NCBI GenBank assembly: GCA_947626545.1
Contig: CANQSS010000013.1
Span: 1-44,974, forward strand
Source of the DNA: an uncultured Akkermansia sp.
GTDB taxonomy: Bacteria; Verrucomicrobiota; Verrucomicrobiia; Verrucomicrobiales; Akkermansiaceae
DNA: 44,974 nt
Direction: 5' to 3'
Positions 15,001 through 25,668 of the stretch are shown in pieces (position 1 is the first letter of the stretch; each line of letters opens with the position of its first letter). The notes beneath the pieces are model-generated. The model ran no database searches, was not told where the DNA came from, and saw only the letters and a list, made by a program, of their open reading frames with translations. A program made the translations under genes and the position numbers.

Positions 15001-18000
15001 CCAGCTCTCGTCGCCTCCTCACGGAGGCGTGAGTTGAAACTGTCGAGAGGGTGTCCCACGACGTCGTCAGTCCAGTCGCCTCCTCACGGAGGCGTGAGTT
15101 GAAACCACTCGTCGCGAAGCTCCTTCCACGCCGCGCGCGGTCGCCTCCTCACGGAGGCGTGAGTTGAAACTTGCGGCTGTGACACAGCTTGAGCAAATCG
15201 ATGGTCGCCTCCTCACGGAGGCGTGAGTTGAAACTATCTCGTCCGGTTCCAACTCCAAGTTCGTGGGGTCGCCTCCTCACGGAGGCGTGAGTTGAAACGT
15301 TTGCTGTTTCTCTTTGCGGTGCTTGTCCGGGTCGTCGCCTCCTCACGGAGGCGTGAGTTGAAACGGTTGAATGGCTTTGTTTCTCCGTGGTGTGAGTGTC
15401 GCCTCCTCACGGAGGCGTGAGTTGAAACATCAACTCTTCCGGGCGTATTCCCGCAAACAAGAGTCGCCTCCTCACGGAGGCGTGAGTTGAAACCGTGATG
15501 GAGAGCGCGAATCGCGTGAGCAGCCTCGTCGCCTCCTCACGGAGGCGTGAGTTGAAACGCCGGGAAGTGGCTCGGGGGCTTCATGGGCGGCGGGCCGCCT
15601 CCTCACGGAGGCGTGAGTTGAAACCGTACCAGGCCATGTTGACCGGTGCAGTCGGGGAGTCGCCTCCTCACGGAGGCGTGAGTTGAAACTGGCTTTGCTA
15701 ATTCACACCGCATGCCGATGAGGGTCGCCTCCTCACGGAGGCGTGAGTTGAAACTGCGCATGCCAACGAGCAATGCAAGGGCCGTCTGTCGCCTCCTCAC
15801 GGAGGCGTGAGTTGAAACGTGCTGAAGCGGGATGGGGAGGCGATTTCGTGGGCGGTCGCCTCCTCACGGAGGCGTGAGTTGAAACGCGTTCAGAGCGATA
15901 TTCCACGCCCACTGCAACGCGTCGCCTCCTCACGGAGGCGTGAGTTGAAACAATGGCTGGGCGTGAGTTGTCAAGTAAAAATGCGGTCGCCTCCTCACGG
16001 AGGCGTGAGTTGAAACCCTGAATTGCGTCCACGCGTGTATTCGCCGGTCGGTCGCCTCCTCACGGAGGCGTGAGTTGAAACTCACAGATGCCCGTGGCGG
16101 CGGACATCGTCGCCCGTCGCCTCCTCACGGAGGCGTGAGTTGAAACTTTTCCGGCTCGTCGCCGCCTCCGAGTCCCACCTGTCGCCTCCTCACGGAGGCG
16201 TGAGTTGAAACACAAAATCTCTCGAGCTTTCAGGAGAGAGTATCGGTCGCCTCCTCACGGAGGCGTGAGTTGAAACTTGCGGTCGCCTGTGTGGCAGGCA
16301 TCGCACTCTTGTCGCCTCCTCACGGAGGCGTGAGTTGAAACCTGGGCAATCCCGGAAGCGTGATGATAGCTCTGAGTCGCCTCCTCACGGAGGCGTGAGT
16401 TGAAACTCACCCGTTTACGGCAACTTCGGGTAAACGGGTGGTCGCCTCCTCACGGAGGCGTGAGTTGAAACTGCATGCTGAGCTTGCCCCAGAGCGTGAT
16501 CTGCGCAAGTCGCCTCCTCACGGAGGCGTGAGTTGAAACTGGTCATGGTCATTTTGTGACGGTTGAGACCCCGACGTCGCCTCCTCACGGAGGCGTGAGT
16601 TGAAACGGCTTGCGCGGCGGCGGCAGTGAGACCATCCCCCTGTCGCCTCCTCACGGAGGCGTGAGTTGAAACTTTGCGATTATGGCTCGCTGTTGAGCGG
16701 CTTTGGAGTCGCCTCCTCACGGAGGCGTGAGTTGAAACGGGCTGCTCAGCGATGCCTTGCGCGATGAGCTAGTCGCCTCCTCACGGAGGCGTGAGTTGAA
16801 ACGACCCCTCCACATCCCGTGACCTGCGCGTGGGCATGTCGCCTCCTCACGGAGGCGTGAGTTGAAACTTCGCCCGCGGATCCTTGCCCGGCTCAGCCCC
16901 GTCGCCTCCTCACGGAGGCGTGAGTTGAAACTGCCGCTTCCCGCGTGAGGCCGAGTGGCTCGAAATCGTCGCCTCCTCACGGAGGCGTGAGTTGAAACCC
17001 AGGTCGTTCTCAGCGTCGAGAGGTCAGCTGCCAGTCGCCTCCTCACGGAGGCGTGAGTTGAAACACTTGACGCGCACGGCCCGCGAAAATGCCAACGGGG
17101 TCGCCTCCTCACGGAGGCGTGAGTTGAAACTCTTTGAGAGTTGATTGAGATGATGATCGAGTCGCGTCGCCTCCTCACGGAGGCGTGAGTTGAAACTGAT
17201 GAGATGGCGAAGAAGACGGTGCTGAAGAGGGTCGCCTCCTCACGGAGGCGTGAGTTGAAACAGAGGAAGGATGCTGTGGCGTGTATCCAGGAGCTGTCGC
17301 CTCCTCACGGAGGCGTGAGTTGAAACTCGAAAAACTTCGCCTGCCCCACCGGCCGCCAGAGTCGCCTCCTCACGGAGGCGTGAGTTGAAACGCCGGTGTG
17401 GGGGGCGGAGGCGGCTGGGACGCCGGTCGCCTCCTCACGGAGGCGTGAGTTGAAACTAAGGTCAACAATCGGCAACCCCTCATCCTCCGGCAGGTCGCCT
17501 CCTCACGGAGGCGTGAGTTGAAACTTCGATATTTTGCATTGTGTTTTCATATCCGTATCGTCGCCTCCTCACGGAGGCGTGAGTTGAAACATGTGGGGCA
17601 GGCGACGAGGGGTGAGCTGGAGAGGTCGCCTCCTCACGGAGGCGTGAGTTGAAACTTCCTCAATCAAAATGCTATCGAGGATGATGTCGCGTCGCCTCCT
17701 CACGGAGGCGTGAGTTGAAACTCCGACTGGTCTGCAAGGGTTGGGCGGGGCCTGGTCGCCTCCTCACGGAGGCGTGAGTTGAAACACGATGCGGAGGCGG
17801 AAAGGCGCATGGTTGCTAAGCGGTCGCCTCCTCACGGAGGCGTGAGTTGAAACCACGACGTCTCGCGGGAAACGCGCGCCGTCAGATGGTCGCCTCCTCA
17901 CGGAGGCGTGAGTTGAAACCGGTGGAGCGCGCCGGATTCAGCGACGAAGAGAGTCGCCTCCTCACGGAGGCGTGAGTTGAAACGGCGAGGTTTGCGGATA

Positions 18001-21000
18001 ATGTGCGGAGTGTGGTGGTCGCCTCCTCACGGAGGCGTGAGTTGAAACTAAGGGGTATGGGGAATGGGCGCTGGCTGCGTGGTCGCCTCCTCACGGAGGC
18101 GTGAGTTGAAACCTTGGGGTGTGGGAGAAGGAGGAGAGTGGGGATAGGGTCGCCTCCTCACGGAGGCGTGAGTTGAAACTGCGGAGAGTGGGAGTAAGAT
18201 GCAGGAGGAGCAGAGTCGCCTCCTCACGGAGGCGTGAGTTGAAACTGCGTAAGACCAATGCACCGTCTGAGCTACGCTCGTCGCCTCCTCACGGAGGCGT
18301 GAGTTGAAACGTCTTGCTGATCTCGAGCCGGTGCGGCGTGTTGTGGTCGCCTCCTCACGGAGGCGTGAGTTGAAACTAAGGGGTATGGGGAATGGGCGCT
18401 GGCTGCGTGGGTCGCCTCCTCACGGAGGCGTGAGTTGAAACTAAGTTTACGGCCCATCAGGCTGCGGAGAGGTTTGTCGCCTCCTCACGGAGGCGTGAGT
18501 TGAAACTTTTGGGGCGAACGAGCGTTGGATTTGCTGGCTGGTCGCCTCCTCACGGAGGCGTGAGTTGAAACTCGCAGTCCGGGATGGAGAGCGACGCTTT
18601 CGGTTGTCGCCTCCTCACGGAGGCGTGAGTTGAAACTGCAGGGTCAGCGAGAGAGCAAGAGTTTAACTCTGTCGCCTCCTCACGGAGGCGTGAGTTGAAA
18701 CGCAATCACTGCCATGCTGACGGACAGCAGCGAGGTCGCCTCCTCACGGAGGCGTGAGTTGAAACTTTTGGAAAATGGCTCGACTCATACCAAAAGCAAG
18801 TCGCCTCCTCACGGAGGCGTGAGTTGAAACGTCCAGGAGAGCACACCCTCGCTGGACATGTGAGTCGCCTCCTCACGGAGGCGTGAGTTGAAACCCTGAC
18901 CAACCCCAGCTCGCGCTCTTCGAGCTATCGTCGCCTCCTCACGGAGGCGTGAGTTGAAACACGATGAAAGAAGACCTGATAACTATTGACACGAAGGTCG
19001 CCTCCTCACGGAGGCGTGAGTTGAAACCTCGCTCGAGGCCTGGAGCTCATCCGCCTTTTTGTCGCCTCCTCACGGAGGCGTGAGTTGAAACAACGCGAGG
19101 CTTGTGACGTCCACCCGGAAGCCCGGTCGCCTCCTCACGGAGGCGTGAGTTGAAACACCCAGCGGCTCAGCGTCACCTCGGTGATGCCTGGTCGCCTCCT
19201 CACGGAGGCGTGAGTTGAAACTGTGCGCTGCGGGACGTGCCGCTGCCCGGGGAAGTCGCCTCCTCACGGAGGCGTGAGTTGAAACTCACCGCCTCGCAAG
19301 GGGTTCGTGATGGACGGGAGGTCGCCTCCTCACGGAGGCGTGAGTTGAAACTTACGCTGTTCCGCGGCGGGGAGAATCAGCTTGCTGGTCGCCTCCTCAC
19401 GGAGGCGTGAGTTGAAACACCCAGCGGCTCAGCGTCACCTCGGTGATGCCTGGTCGCCTCCTCACGGAGGCGTGAGTTGAAACTGCTACCAGATCCTACG
19501 ACGGTGGTAGTGCATCGTCGCCTCCTCACGGAGGCGTGAGTTGAAACAATTTCTGCCCGACACTGAGGGTATGCAGCGCATGTCGCCTCCTCACGGAGGC
19601 GTGAGTTGAAACGACCGCTACAACGAGAGACGCTACTCCCGCCCCGGTCGCCTCCTCACGGAGGCGTGAGTTGAAACGCAGCATCGAGGGTGAAGAGGAT
19701 CGCGTGCATGCTGTCGCCTCCTCACGGAGGCGTGAGTTGAAACTTCTTACCCCTTCCTAGACTGGCTGCGTGCGCAAGTCGCCTCCTCACGGAGGCGTGA
19801 GTTGAAACTTCTTACCCCTTCCTAGACTGGCTGCGTGCGCAAGTCGCCTCCTCACGGAGGCGTGAGTTGAAACTGGAGTTATTCTGAGGCCTTTTTGCGC
19901 GGCTTGCGGTCGCCTCCTCACGGAGGCGTGAGTTGAAACGAAAAACGCTTGACGCAAGCAAAAACTTGCGATAGTCGCCTCCTCACGGAGGCGTGAGTTG
20001 AAACGCGTACCTCAACGCCGGAGACACCGCCGATTACAGTCGCCTCCTCACGGAGGCGTGAGTTGAAACGAGAGTTACGACATCCGGGAGCTCATACCAA
20101 CGGTCGCCTCCTCACGGAGGCGTGAGTTGAAACCGCCGAAAAGTGGGGTGAAATGAATATCGTCGATGGTCGCCTCCTCACGGAGGCGTGAGTTGAAACT
20201 TTTTCGCCCTGTCAACACCAAAATTTTTTCCAGTCGCCTCCTCACGGAGGCGTGAGTTGAAACTTTGACTGGCAAATGGCCGCAGATGCCCACGGAGGTC
20301 GCCTCCTCACGGAGGCGTGAGTTGAAACGCCCAAAATACAACAACCATGAAGGAAAGTTGTCGTCGCCTCCTCACGGAGGCGTGAGTTGAAACGAGGGCA
20401 TCCACCATCATGTCAAATGCGATCGCGGTCGCCTCCTCACGGAGGCGTGAGTTGAAACTTGAGACGGTTTGGGAGACGCTGGCGCGGCTGGAGTCGCCTC
20501 CTCACGGAGGCGTGAGTTGAAACACCGAAGGCGCAGAGAAAAGTCTATGACAACTTGTCGCCTCCTCACGGAGGCGTGAGTTGAAACTTACTGATTGTCG
20601 TCTGCTGGGTCATTTTCTTGAGTCGCCTCCTCACGGAGGCGTGAGTTGAAACTCCGTGAGAAAAAAGGAGCTATGAGAATTGCAATCGTCGCCTCCTCAC
20701 GGAGGCGTGAGTTGAAACCGCGGGTACGCCGCAGCCTCACCCCGCTCATGGTCGTCGCCTCCTCACGGAGGCGTGAGTTGAAACCCGGCGGTGTGGGGAC
20801 TGGCAAGACGTTTCTTGCGGTCGCCTCCTCACGGAGGCGTGAGTTGAAACATTGTTTATTCATAATGAATGGCCCGTCGGGTGAGTCGCCTCCTCACGGA
20901 GGCGTGAGTTGAAACGGACACCGCTGTACCAGTGGGGCGTGGAGGCAGGTCGCCTCCTCACGGAGGCGTGAGTTGAAACCCCTGCTGCCGCCGGGCGCGC

Positions 21001-22347
21001 CGCCGGTGGTACAGTCGCCTCCTCACGGAGGCGTGAGTTGAAACTCCCTGCTGCCGCCGGGCGCGCCGCCGGTGGTGCAGTCGCCTCCTCACGGAGGCGT
21101 GAGTTGAAACTCATGCAACTGCGGGGGACGCGGAAGAGAAGTTGTCGCCTCCTCACGGAGGCGTGAGTTGAAACCTCCGGCCGGCATGTAGCATATCGCC
21201 TCCGGCAGTCGCCTCCTCACGGAGGCGTGAGTTGAAACTGACTCTCCTCATGCCCGCCGAGGAGGTCGAGAAGTCGCCTCCTCACGGAGGCGTGAGTTGA
21301 AACTCATCGTTGAATATAAGTTCGATTCGTTTGTCCGTCGCCTCCTCACGGAGGCGTGAGTTGAAACTGCCCTGCTTTGATGGCGGCAAGGACGCTATCC
21401 GGGTCGCCTCCTCACGGAGGCGTGAGTTGAAACTCATCGTTGAATATAAGTTCGATTCGTTTGTCCGTCGCCTCCTCACGGAGGCGTGAGTTGAAACTGC
21501 CCTGCTTTGATGGCGGCAAGGACGCTATCCGGGTCGCCTCCTCACGGAGGCGTGAGTTGAAACCCCTCCAGCTTCACCGGTTCCGACGCCATGGCAAGTC
21601 GCCTCCTCACGGAGGCGTGAGTTGAAACCGGAATCCGCGCGAAAACGGGTCGCCATGGGGCTGTCGCCTCCTCACGGAGGCGTGAGTTGAAACTCTTCCG
21701 GATCTGCTTTTGTCTCTTGTACTTCTTGTCGCCTCCTCACGGAGGCGTGAGTTGAAACCGCTCTGCGTGCTCGCGCTCAGCCCAGTTCGCGGTCGCCTCC
21801 TCACGGAGGCGTGAGTTGAAACGTCACTCGCGGCCTGAAACCCTGCATCGACGCGGGTCGCCTCCTCACGGAGGCGTGAGTTGAAACCACTGCTGCCGCC
21901 GTGAATGCTGCTGCCATGGCCGGTCGCCTCCTCACGGAGGCGTGAGTTGAAACAAGGGATTTTCCTGAAAGGACACGCATCATGTAAGACGTCGCCTCCT
22001 CACGGAGGCGTGAGTTGAAACTGCTTAACTAACCTTGCGTGAAATTGTTTTCATGTCGCCTCCTCACGGAGGCGTGAGTTGAAACTGCTGCTCCCTCAAT
22101 GTCCCCTCCTGCGCCTCCTCGTCGCCTCCTCACGGAGGCGTGAGTTGAAACCGGGTCCGCAAGCACCAAGGCCTGGTCGATCAGGAGTCGCCTCCTCACG
22201 GAGGCGTGAGTTGAAACTCTGCGCGGGTGAGGAGCGAACGAGCTACCCCGGTCGCCTCCTCACGGAGGCGTGAGTTGAAACACCCTCACCCCGAAAATCT
22301 CACAATGACCGAACAAGTCGCCTCCTCACGGAGGCGTGAGTTGAAAC
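12006..22347 (+). CRISPR. very large CRISPR array, 159 full repeats, type I-C-like repeat, no cas genes in window
   Basis: I counted 159 copies of a 31-bp repeat by hand, starting with GTCGCCTCCTCACGGAGGC and ending GTGAGTTGAAAC. The average period is 65.3 bp and spacers are 33-37 bp. The repeat holds a perfect 6-bp stem (GCCTCC/GGAGGC, loop TCAC) and the GTTGAAAC 3' end typical of type I repeats, closest in form to I-C. The repeat's 3' end orients transcription left to right, with the leader expected left of 12006. All repeats are identical except those starting at 14879 (T to C near the 3' end) and 15594 (T to C at base 2). Spacer 159 occupies 22348-22380 before a broken repeat. Duplicated spacers are listed in the findings. 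No Cas protein is encoded within the window. Confidence 0.97.
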
Positions 22348-22380
22348 GGGCGTACCGGGTGACGCGGCGGGTGGGGTGTC

Positions 22381-22402
22381 GTCGCCTCGGTAGTTCCTCA
22401 AC
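22381..22402 (+). repeat. degenerate terminal CRISPR repeat
   Basis: Starts GTCGCCTC exactly one spacer length (33 bp) after the last full repeat, then diverges (GGTAGTTCCTCAAC). Only the first 8 bases match, so the array was either decayed or cut here by the adjoining element. This is the leader-distal end by repeat orientation. Confidence 0.7.
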
Positions 22403-22475
22403 ATGGGTGACACATTTGTATCATAACATGGGTTACACTTCTGCTCGGAATTTTTATCATAACTTGGTGACTTCT
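22399..22475. mobile_element. transposon-end-like direct repeats beside the array end
   Basis: AACATGGGTGACAC (22400-22413) and AACATGGGTTACAC (22425-22438) are near-identical, and a third weaker copy AACTTGGTGAC lies at 22461-22471. The last two are each preceded by TATCAT. Short repeated TGTSACCCATGTT-type sites are seen at ends of some IS481-like elements, so this may be an IS end remnant. No transposase is present. The rest of 22476-22559 shows no gene. Confidence 0.4.
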
Positions 22476-22559
22476 TCATATGTATTCATCGATTTCTCTG
22501 AACTCGCTAATCTCTGTTGGCAGGAATTTCGAGAGTTGGTAAGGAAGAGCGGAGTCGGT

Positions 22560-23438
22560 TTATGATATGGCTAGGGGGCGCATGATGCGGTGCTTGCCGT
22601 ACTTCCGCGTAATGCCGTCGGTATAGTTGAAATGCCGGGCAAGATCGATGAGGGAGGCATCTTCGCGCAGAGAAAACAGCCATGAATGTTCGGACCATTG
22701 CGGGATTTCTTCATAGGAAAAACCTCCGTAAAGGTAAAGCCGATTCTCGTAAAAATCCCACAGACTATCGGGAATACAATCCGCTAAATCTTTGTATCTT
22801 CCCTTCTCGACATTTGTTTCAAGAATGCAGTTGAACGCATCGTAGTACATGAAGTACGCGAAAAAAGTAGCATCAAACGGGCCGTTGCCCTGCGTTTTCC
22901 CTGCATCTTCCATTATTTGCATCCAATGTGTCAGGGGAGCATCTGCGCGCGGAGCCACGGACCCATCCCTGAGCCTGTAATGGTAATTGTATTCGACCTT
23001 GCCCGATTCGTAGACCTCCTTTTCAGAGACACGTCCTCCATGATCCCTCAAATATTTTGCAAGCGCGTACTCGCAGTGGATGCCAATGCCGCAGTAGGTG
23101 ACGTGGGCCTTGTTGACAAGGAGGTCGGCGAGATCTGCGGCGATGGAAACGCCGTAGGCCTCCAGCCCGTAGGTGTCCGGTTCGGTGTCGTAGAAAGTTT
23201 CCAGCGTGTGATTGAAAGCGCTTTGCCAGTAATTGAACCGCTGCACCAGCCAATCGGAAATGTCGGGAACTTCTGTAATGCCAATTTTGTCTCCATCCCG
23301 CGTGAGCAACACCCCATCATCATCGGTCGCGAGCGCGTACGTAGGCGCTCCACTCGGCACTTGCAGCACCGGGTGGTCCAAGCGGTGATTGACGTAATCG
23401 GCCAGCCGTGCGGGATTGAATAATTGCGGGAAGTTCAT
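22560..23438 (-). CDS. hypothetical acidic protein
   Basis: About 292 residues if it starts at MNFPQLF (23438); an upstream ATG at 23465 would add nine residues. I do not recognise the family. It is soluble, acidic and aromatic-rich, with a conserved-looking stretch IAADLADLLVNKAHVTYCGIGIHCEYALAKYL in the middle and YLYGGFSYEEIPQWSEHSW near the end. No signal peptide or membrane segment is seen. It faces the end of the CRISPR array and is divergent from the Sel1 gene at 23683. Without a homologue, neither toxin-immunity nor a metabolic role can be argued. Confidence 0.65.
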   Translation of the reverse strand: MNFPQLFNPARLADYVNHRLDHPVLQVPSGAPTYALATDDDGVLLTRDGDKIGITEVPDISDWLVQRFNYWQSAFNHTLETFYDTEPDTYGLEAYGVSIAADLADLLVNKAHVTYCGIGIHCEYALAKYLRDHGGRVSEKEVYESGKVEYNYHYRLRDGSVAPRADAPLTHWMQIMEDAGKTQGNGPFDATFFAYFMYYDAFNCILETNVEKGRYKDLADCIPDSLWDFYENRLYLYGGFSYEEIPQWSEHSWLFSLREDASLIDLARHFNYTDGITRKYGKHRIMRPLAIS

Positions 23439-23470
23439 AGCCGGTGAGTGTAACGTGCTCCGCATCGCAA

Positions 23471-23509
23471 AGCAAGCGTATTTTTAGATATGCTTGCTAT
23501 TTACGGATT
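23471..23509. repeat. REP-like hairpin element, copy 1
   Basis: AGCAAGCGTAT (23471-23481) pairs with ATATGCTTGCT (23488-23498) through 11 bp with one G-T wobble, followed by ATTTACGGAT. It matches the elements at 30302-30340 and 43395-43431. It lies between the divergent genes starting at 23438 and 23683; the rest of that gap shows no clear gene. Confidence 0.6.
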
Positions 23510-23682
23510 ACGCCGTCTCATTTTTTTGGGTATTATGAACCAAAGGAAGTTGACGCATGTGTTAGTGTGTGTTAGATTGGCATCAACCCCGGTGGGCAAG
23601 TGGAACCGAAAAAAGAGACATAAGCTCCTGCAGGCAGGGAAAATATCGCTTCATTTGGCGCCGGATCAAGGAGGGTTTTACG

Positions 23683-25668
23683 ATGTCGAATAATCTTGAA
23701 GAAATAGAAAGAATGCAGCTGATGCAAAAGGCGGTTGCCGGGGATAAGCAGGCGCAGCTTGATCTTGCGCGCATGTACCGGGATGGCGATGGTGTTCGGA
23801 GAAACGGGGAACAGGCGATCAAGTGGTATCTCCTGGCCGCCGATCAAGGAGATACCGAAGCGATGTTTGAGTTAGGTTGGCTGTACCACGAGGAGGGCAA
23901 AAATAACCGAGAGTTCAAAAAGCAGGCCGTCTTCTGGATGACGAAAGCTGCGGAAGAAGGACTCGGGAAGGCGCAATATAGCTTGGGATGGTGGTACCAC
24001 CACGGCTCCGTCGGGCGAGTCCGGTACAAGGAAGCCGCAGAGTGGTATCACAAGGCAGCGGAGCAGAAAGAAGCCTATGCCTACCATGAGCTTGGTCTTC
24101 TCTACTATTATGGGCTTGGCGTGAAAAGGGACCTGAAGGCGGCGGTGCAATGGTACCGCAAAGGGGCGCAAGCGGAACACGAATGGGCTATGTACAGCTA
24201 CGCCGCTTTCCTCGCTCATGGAATAGGCGTGCAAAAGAACATGGAATTGGCGATTCAACTGATGAAGGAGGCTGCTGAGCAGGGTGATGCTGACGCCCAG
24301 TGCTCCTACGGTGACTATCTCGCTTTCTCATCCTTCGGACCTCACGATTACAAAGGAGCCATTCCTTGGTACCGAAAATCCGCGGAGGGTACGAGCGAGC
24401 ACGCCAACTGCAAGCTCGGGAAAATATACATGGGCGGGCTGGGAGTCAGGAAAAATACAAAAAAGGGGTACGAGCTGATTCGTCGAGCAGCCAAAATTGG
24501 TTGTGGCGAGGCTTGTTTTGAAATGTATAAGTTTTACCTCGAGGACAATTCCCTGGTCCGGCCGGACCTGAAGAGAGCCCTTCACTGGCTCAAACGATCT
24601 GCCAAAACGAAGGAAGGAACGTATGCCAAGTTGGAGCTTGCCCGCCGCTACCGGGAGGGAGACGGAGTGCGCAAGAATGCCAAATTGGCACGCAAGTGGA
24701 GTTTGGGGGTAAAGGACATCGATGTCTTTTGCGACATATTCGTGGATTCGGAATACCAACTGCTGAGCGAAGCAAAAGCAGGTGATGCAGATGCGATGGC
24801 CAGCCTCGGACGCTACTACCGGGAGCGCATTGATGAGAACAAGAGCTACGGCGCGCTTGCCCGCAAATGGGCTCTGCGTGCGGCGCAAAAGGGCAACATC
24901 GTGGGGATGAATGATACGGGAGATTACTACTATCATGGGTCCTACGGCGCGAGACGCTCTTACGAGAAGGGCTTTTTGTGGTACTCCAAAGCGGCTGAAC
25001 TCGGCAGCGCCTATGCCATGAACTCCCTTTCCGTCTGCTTTCAGGAGGGAAAAGGCACCGAGCGCAATGCCAAAAAAGCCTTTGAGTGGGCGAAAAAGTC
25101 TGCCGAGATGGGAGATGCTGAGGGGCAGAATATGTTGGGCATTCTCCTTCTCGCCGGGTTCGGTACGCGCAAGAACGCCAGAAAAGCCGCGGAAATGTTT
25201 ATGATGTCCGCCGAGCAAGGTGATCCGTGGGGGTTGAGAAACTGTGCGAATTGCATGCTCTTTGGAATCGGCTTCCCCGTCGTCTACAAAAGAGCGCTTC
25301 ACTATTACAGCAGGTTGGCTCAACAAGGAAGTCTGTACGCCAAGTACCGCATCGCTGAAATGATCATCAAAGGGCAGGGTACGAAGCGCAACAGGCACGC
25401 GGGCTTTAACATGCTCTGCAAGGTGGCTCGCGCCGGGAGTGCGGATGCGCAATACAGCTTGTACGAAATCTACAGAGACGGAAAAGTTATCGTCCGGAAA
25501 AATATGGAGCGCGCTGTGGAATGGCTGATACGGGCGGCAGAGCAGGGACATGACGCCGCTTGCGAGGAGCTTGCCCGCTGTTACAGGGAGGGCGTAGGCG
25601 TCGATAAAGATGCGCGTCTTGCTCGCAAATGGGAGCGTATCGCTGCAAAAATTTCCTCTCAGAAATGA
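23683..25668 (+). CDS. Sel1-repeat (TPR-like) protein
   Basis: 661 residues from MSNNLEEIERM. I chose this start because AAGGAGGG lies 7 bp upstream; the open frame extends back to 23569 but without such a site. Most of the protein is tandem 36-residue Sel1 repeats of the form A-x-x-x-LG-x-x-Y-x-x-G-x-GV-x-x-D/N-x-x-x-A-x-x-W-x-x-x-AA (for example YRDGDGVRRNGEQAIKWYLL), roughly sixteen units. Sel1 proteins form helical solenoids for protein binding and are often tied to signalling or host interaction. There is no signal peptide, so it is probably cytosolic. Its TGA overlaps the next start (ATGATGA), so the two Sel1 genes form a coupled pair. Partners are unknown. Confidence 0.85.
   Translation: MSNNLEEIERMQLMQKAVAGDKQAQLDLARMYRDGDGVRRNGEQAIKWYLLAADQGDTEAMFELGWLYHEEGKNNREFKKQAVFWMTKAAEEGLGKAQYSLGWWYHHGSVGRVRYKEAAEWYHKAAEQKEAYAYHELGLLYYYGLGVKRDLKAAVQWYRKGAQAEHEWAMYSYAAFLAHGIGVQKNMELAIQLMKEAAEQGDADAQCSYGDYLAFSSFGPHDYKGAIPWYRKSAEGTSEHANCKLGKIYMGGLGVRKNTKKGYELIRRAAKIGCGEACFEMYKFYLEDNSLVRPDLKRALHWLKRSAKTKEGTYAKLELARRYREGDGVRKNAKLARKWSLGVKDIDVFCDIFVDSEYQLLSEAKAGDADAMASLGRYYRERIDENKSYGALARKWALRAAQKGNIVGMNDTGDYYYHGSYGARRSYEKGFLWYSKAAELGSAYAMNSLSVCFQEGKGTERNAKKAFEWAKKSAEMGDAEGQNMLGILLLAGFGTRKNARKAAEMFMMSAEQGDPWGLRNCANCMLFGIGFPVVYKRALHYYSRLAQQGSLYAKYRIAEMIIKGQGTKRNRHAGFNMLCKVARAGSADAQYSLYEIYRDGKVIVRKNMERAVEWLIRAAEQGHDAACEELARCYREGVGVDKDARLARKWERIAAKISSQK

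Noticed and set aside
12407..22565. Many open frames inside the array, with peptides such as FNSRLREEAT and STHASVRRR
   Set aside because: They are translations of the CRISPR repeat plus spacers. The same peptide recurs every ~22 codons in different frames and no start site is supported.
24328..25551. Long minus-strand open frame opposite the Sel1 gene
   Set aside because: It is the mirror of Sel1 repeats, whose plus-strand frame has a strong ribosome binding site and a clear repeat pattern.
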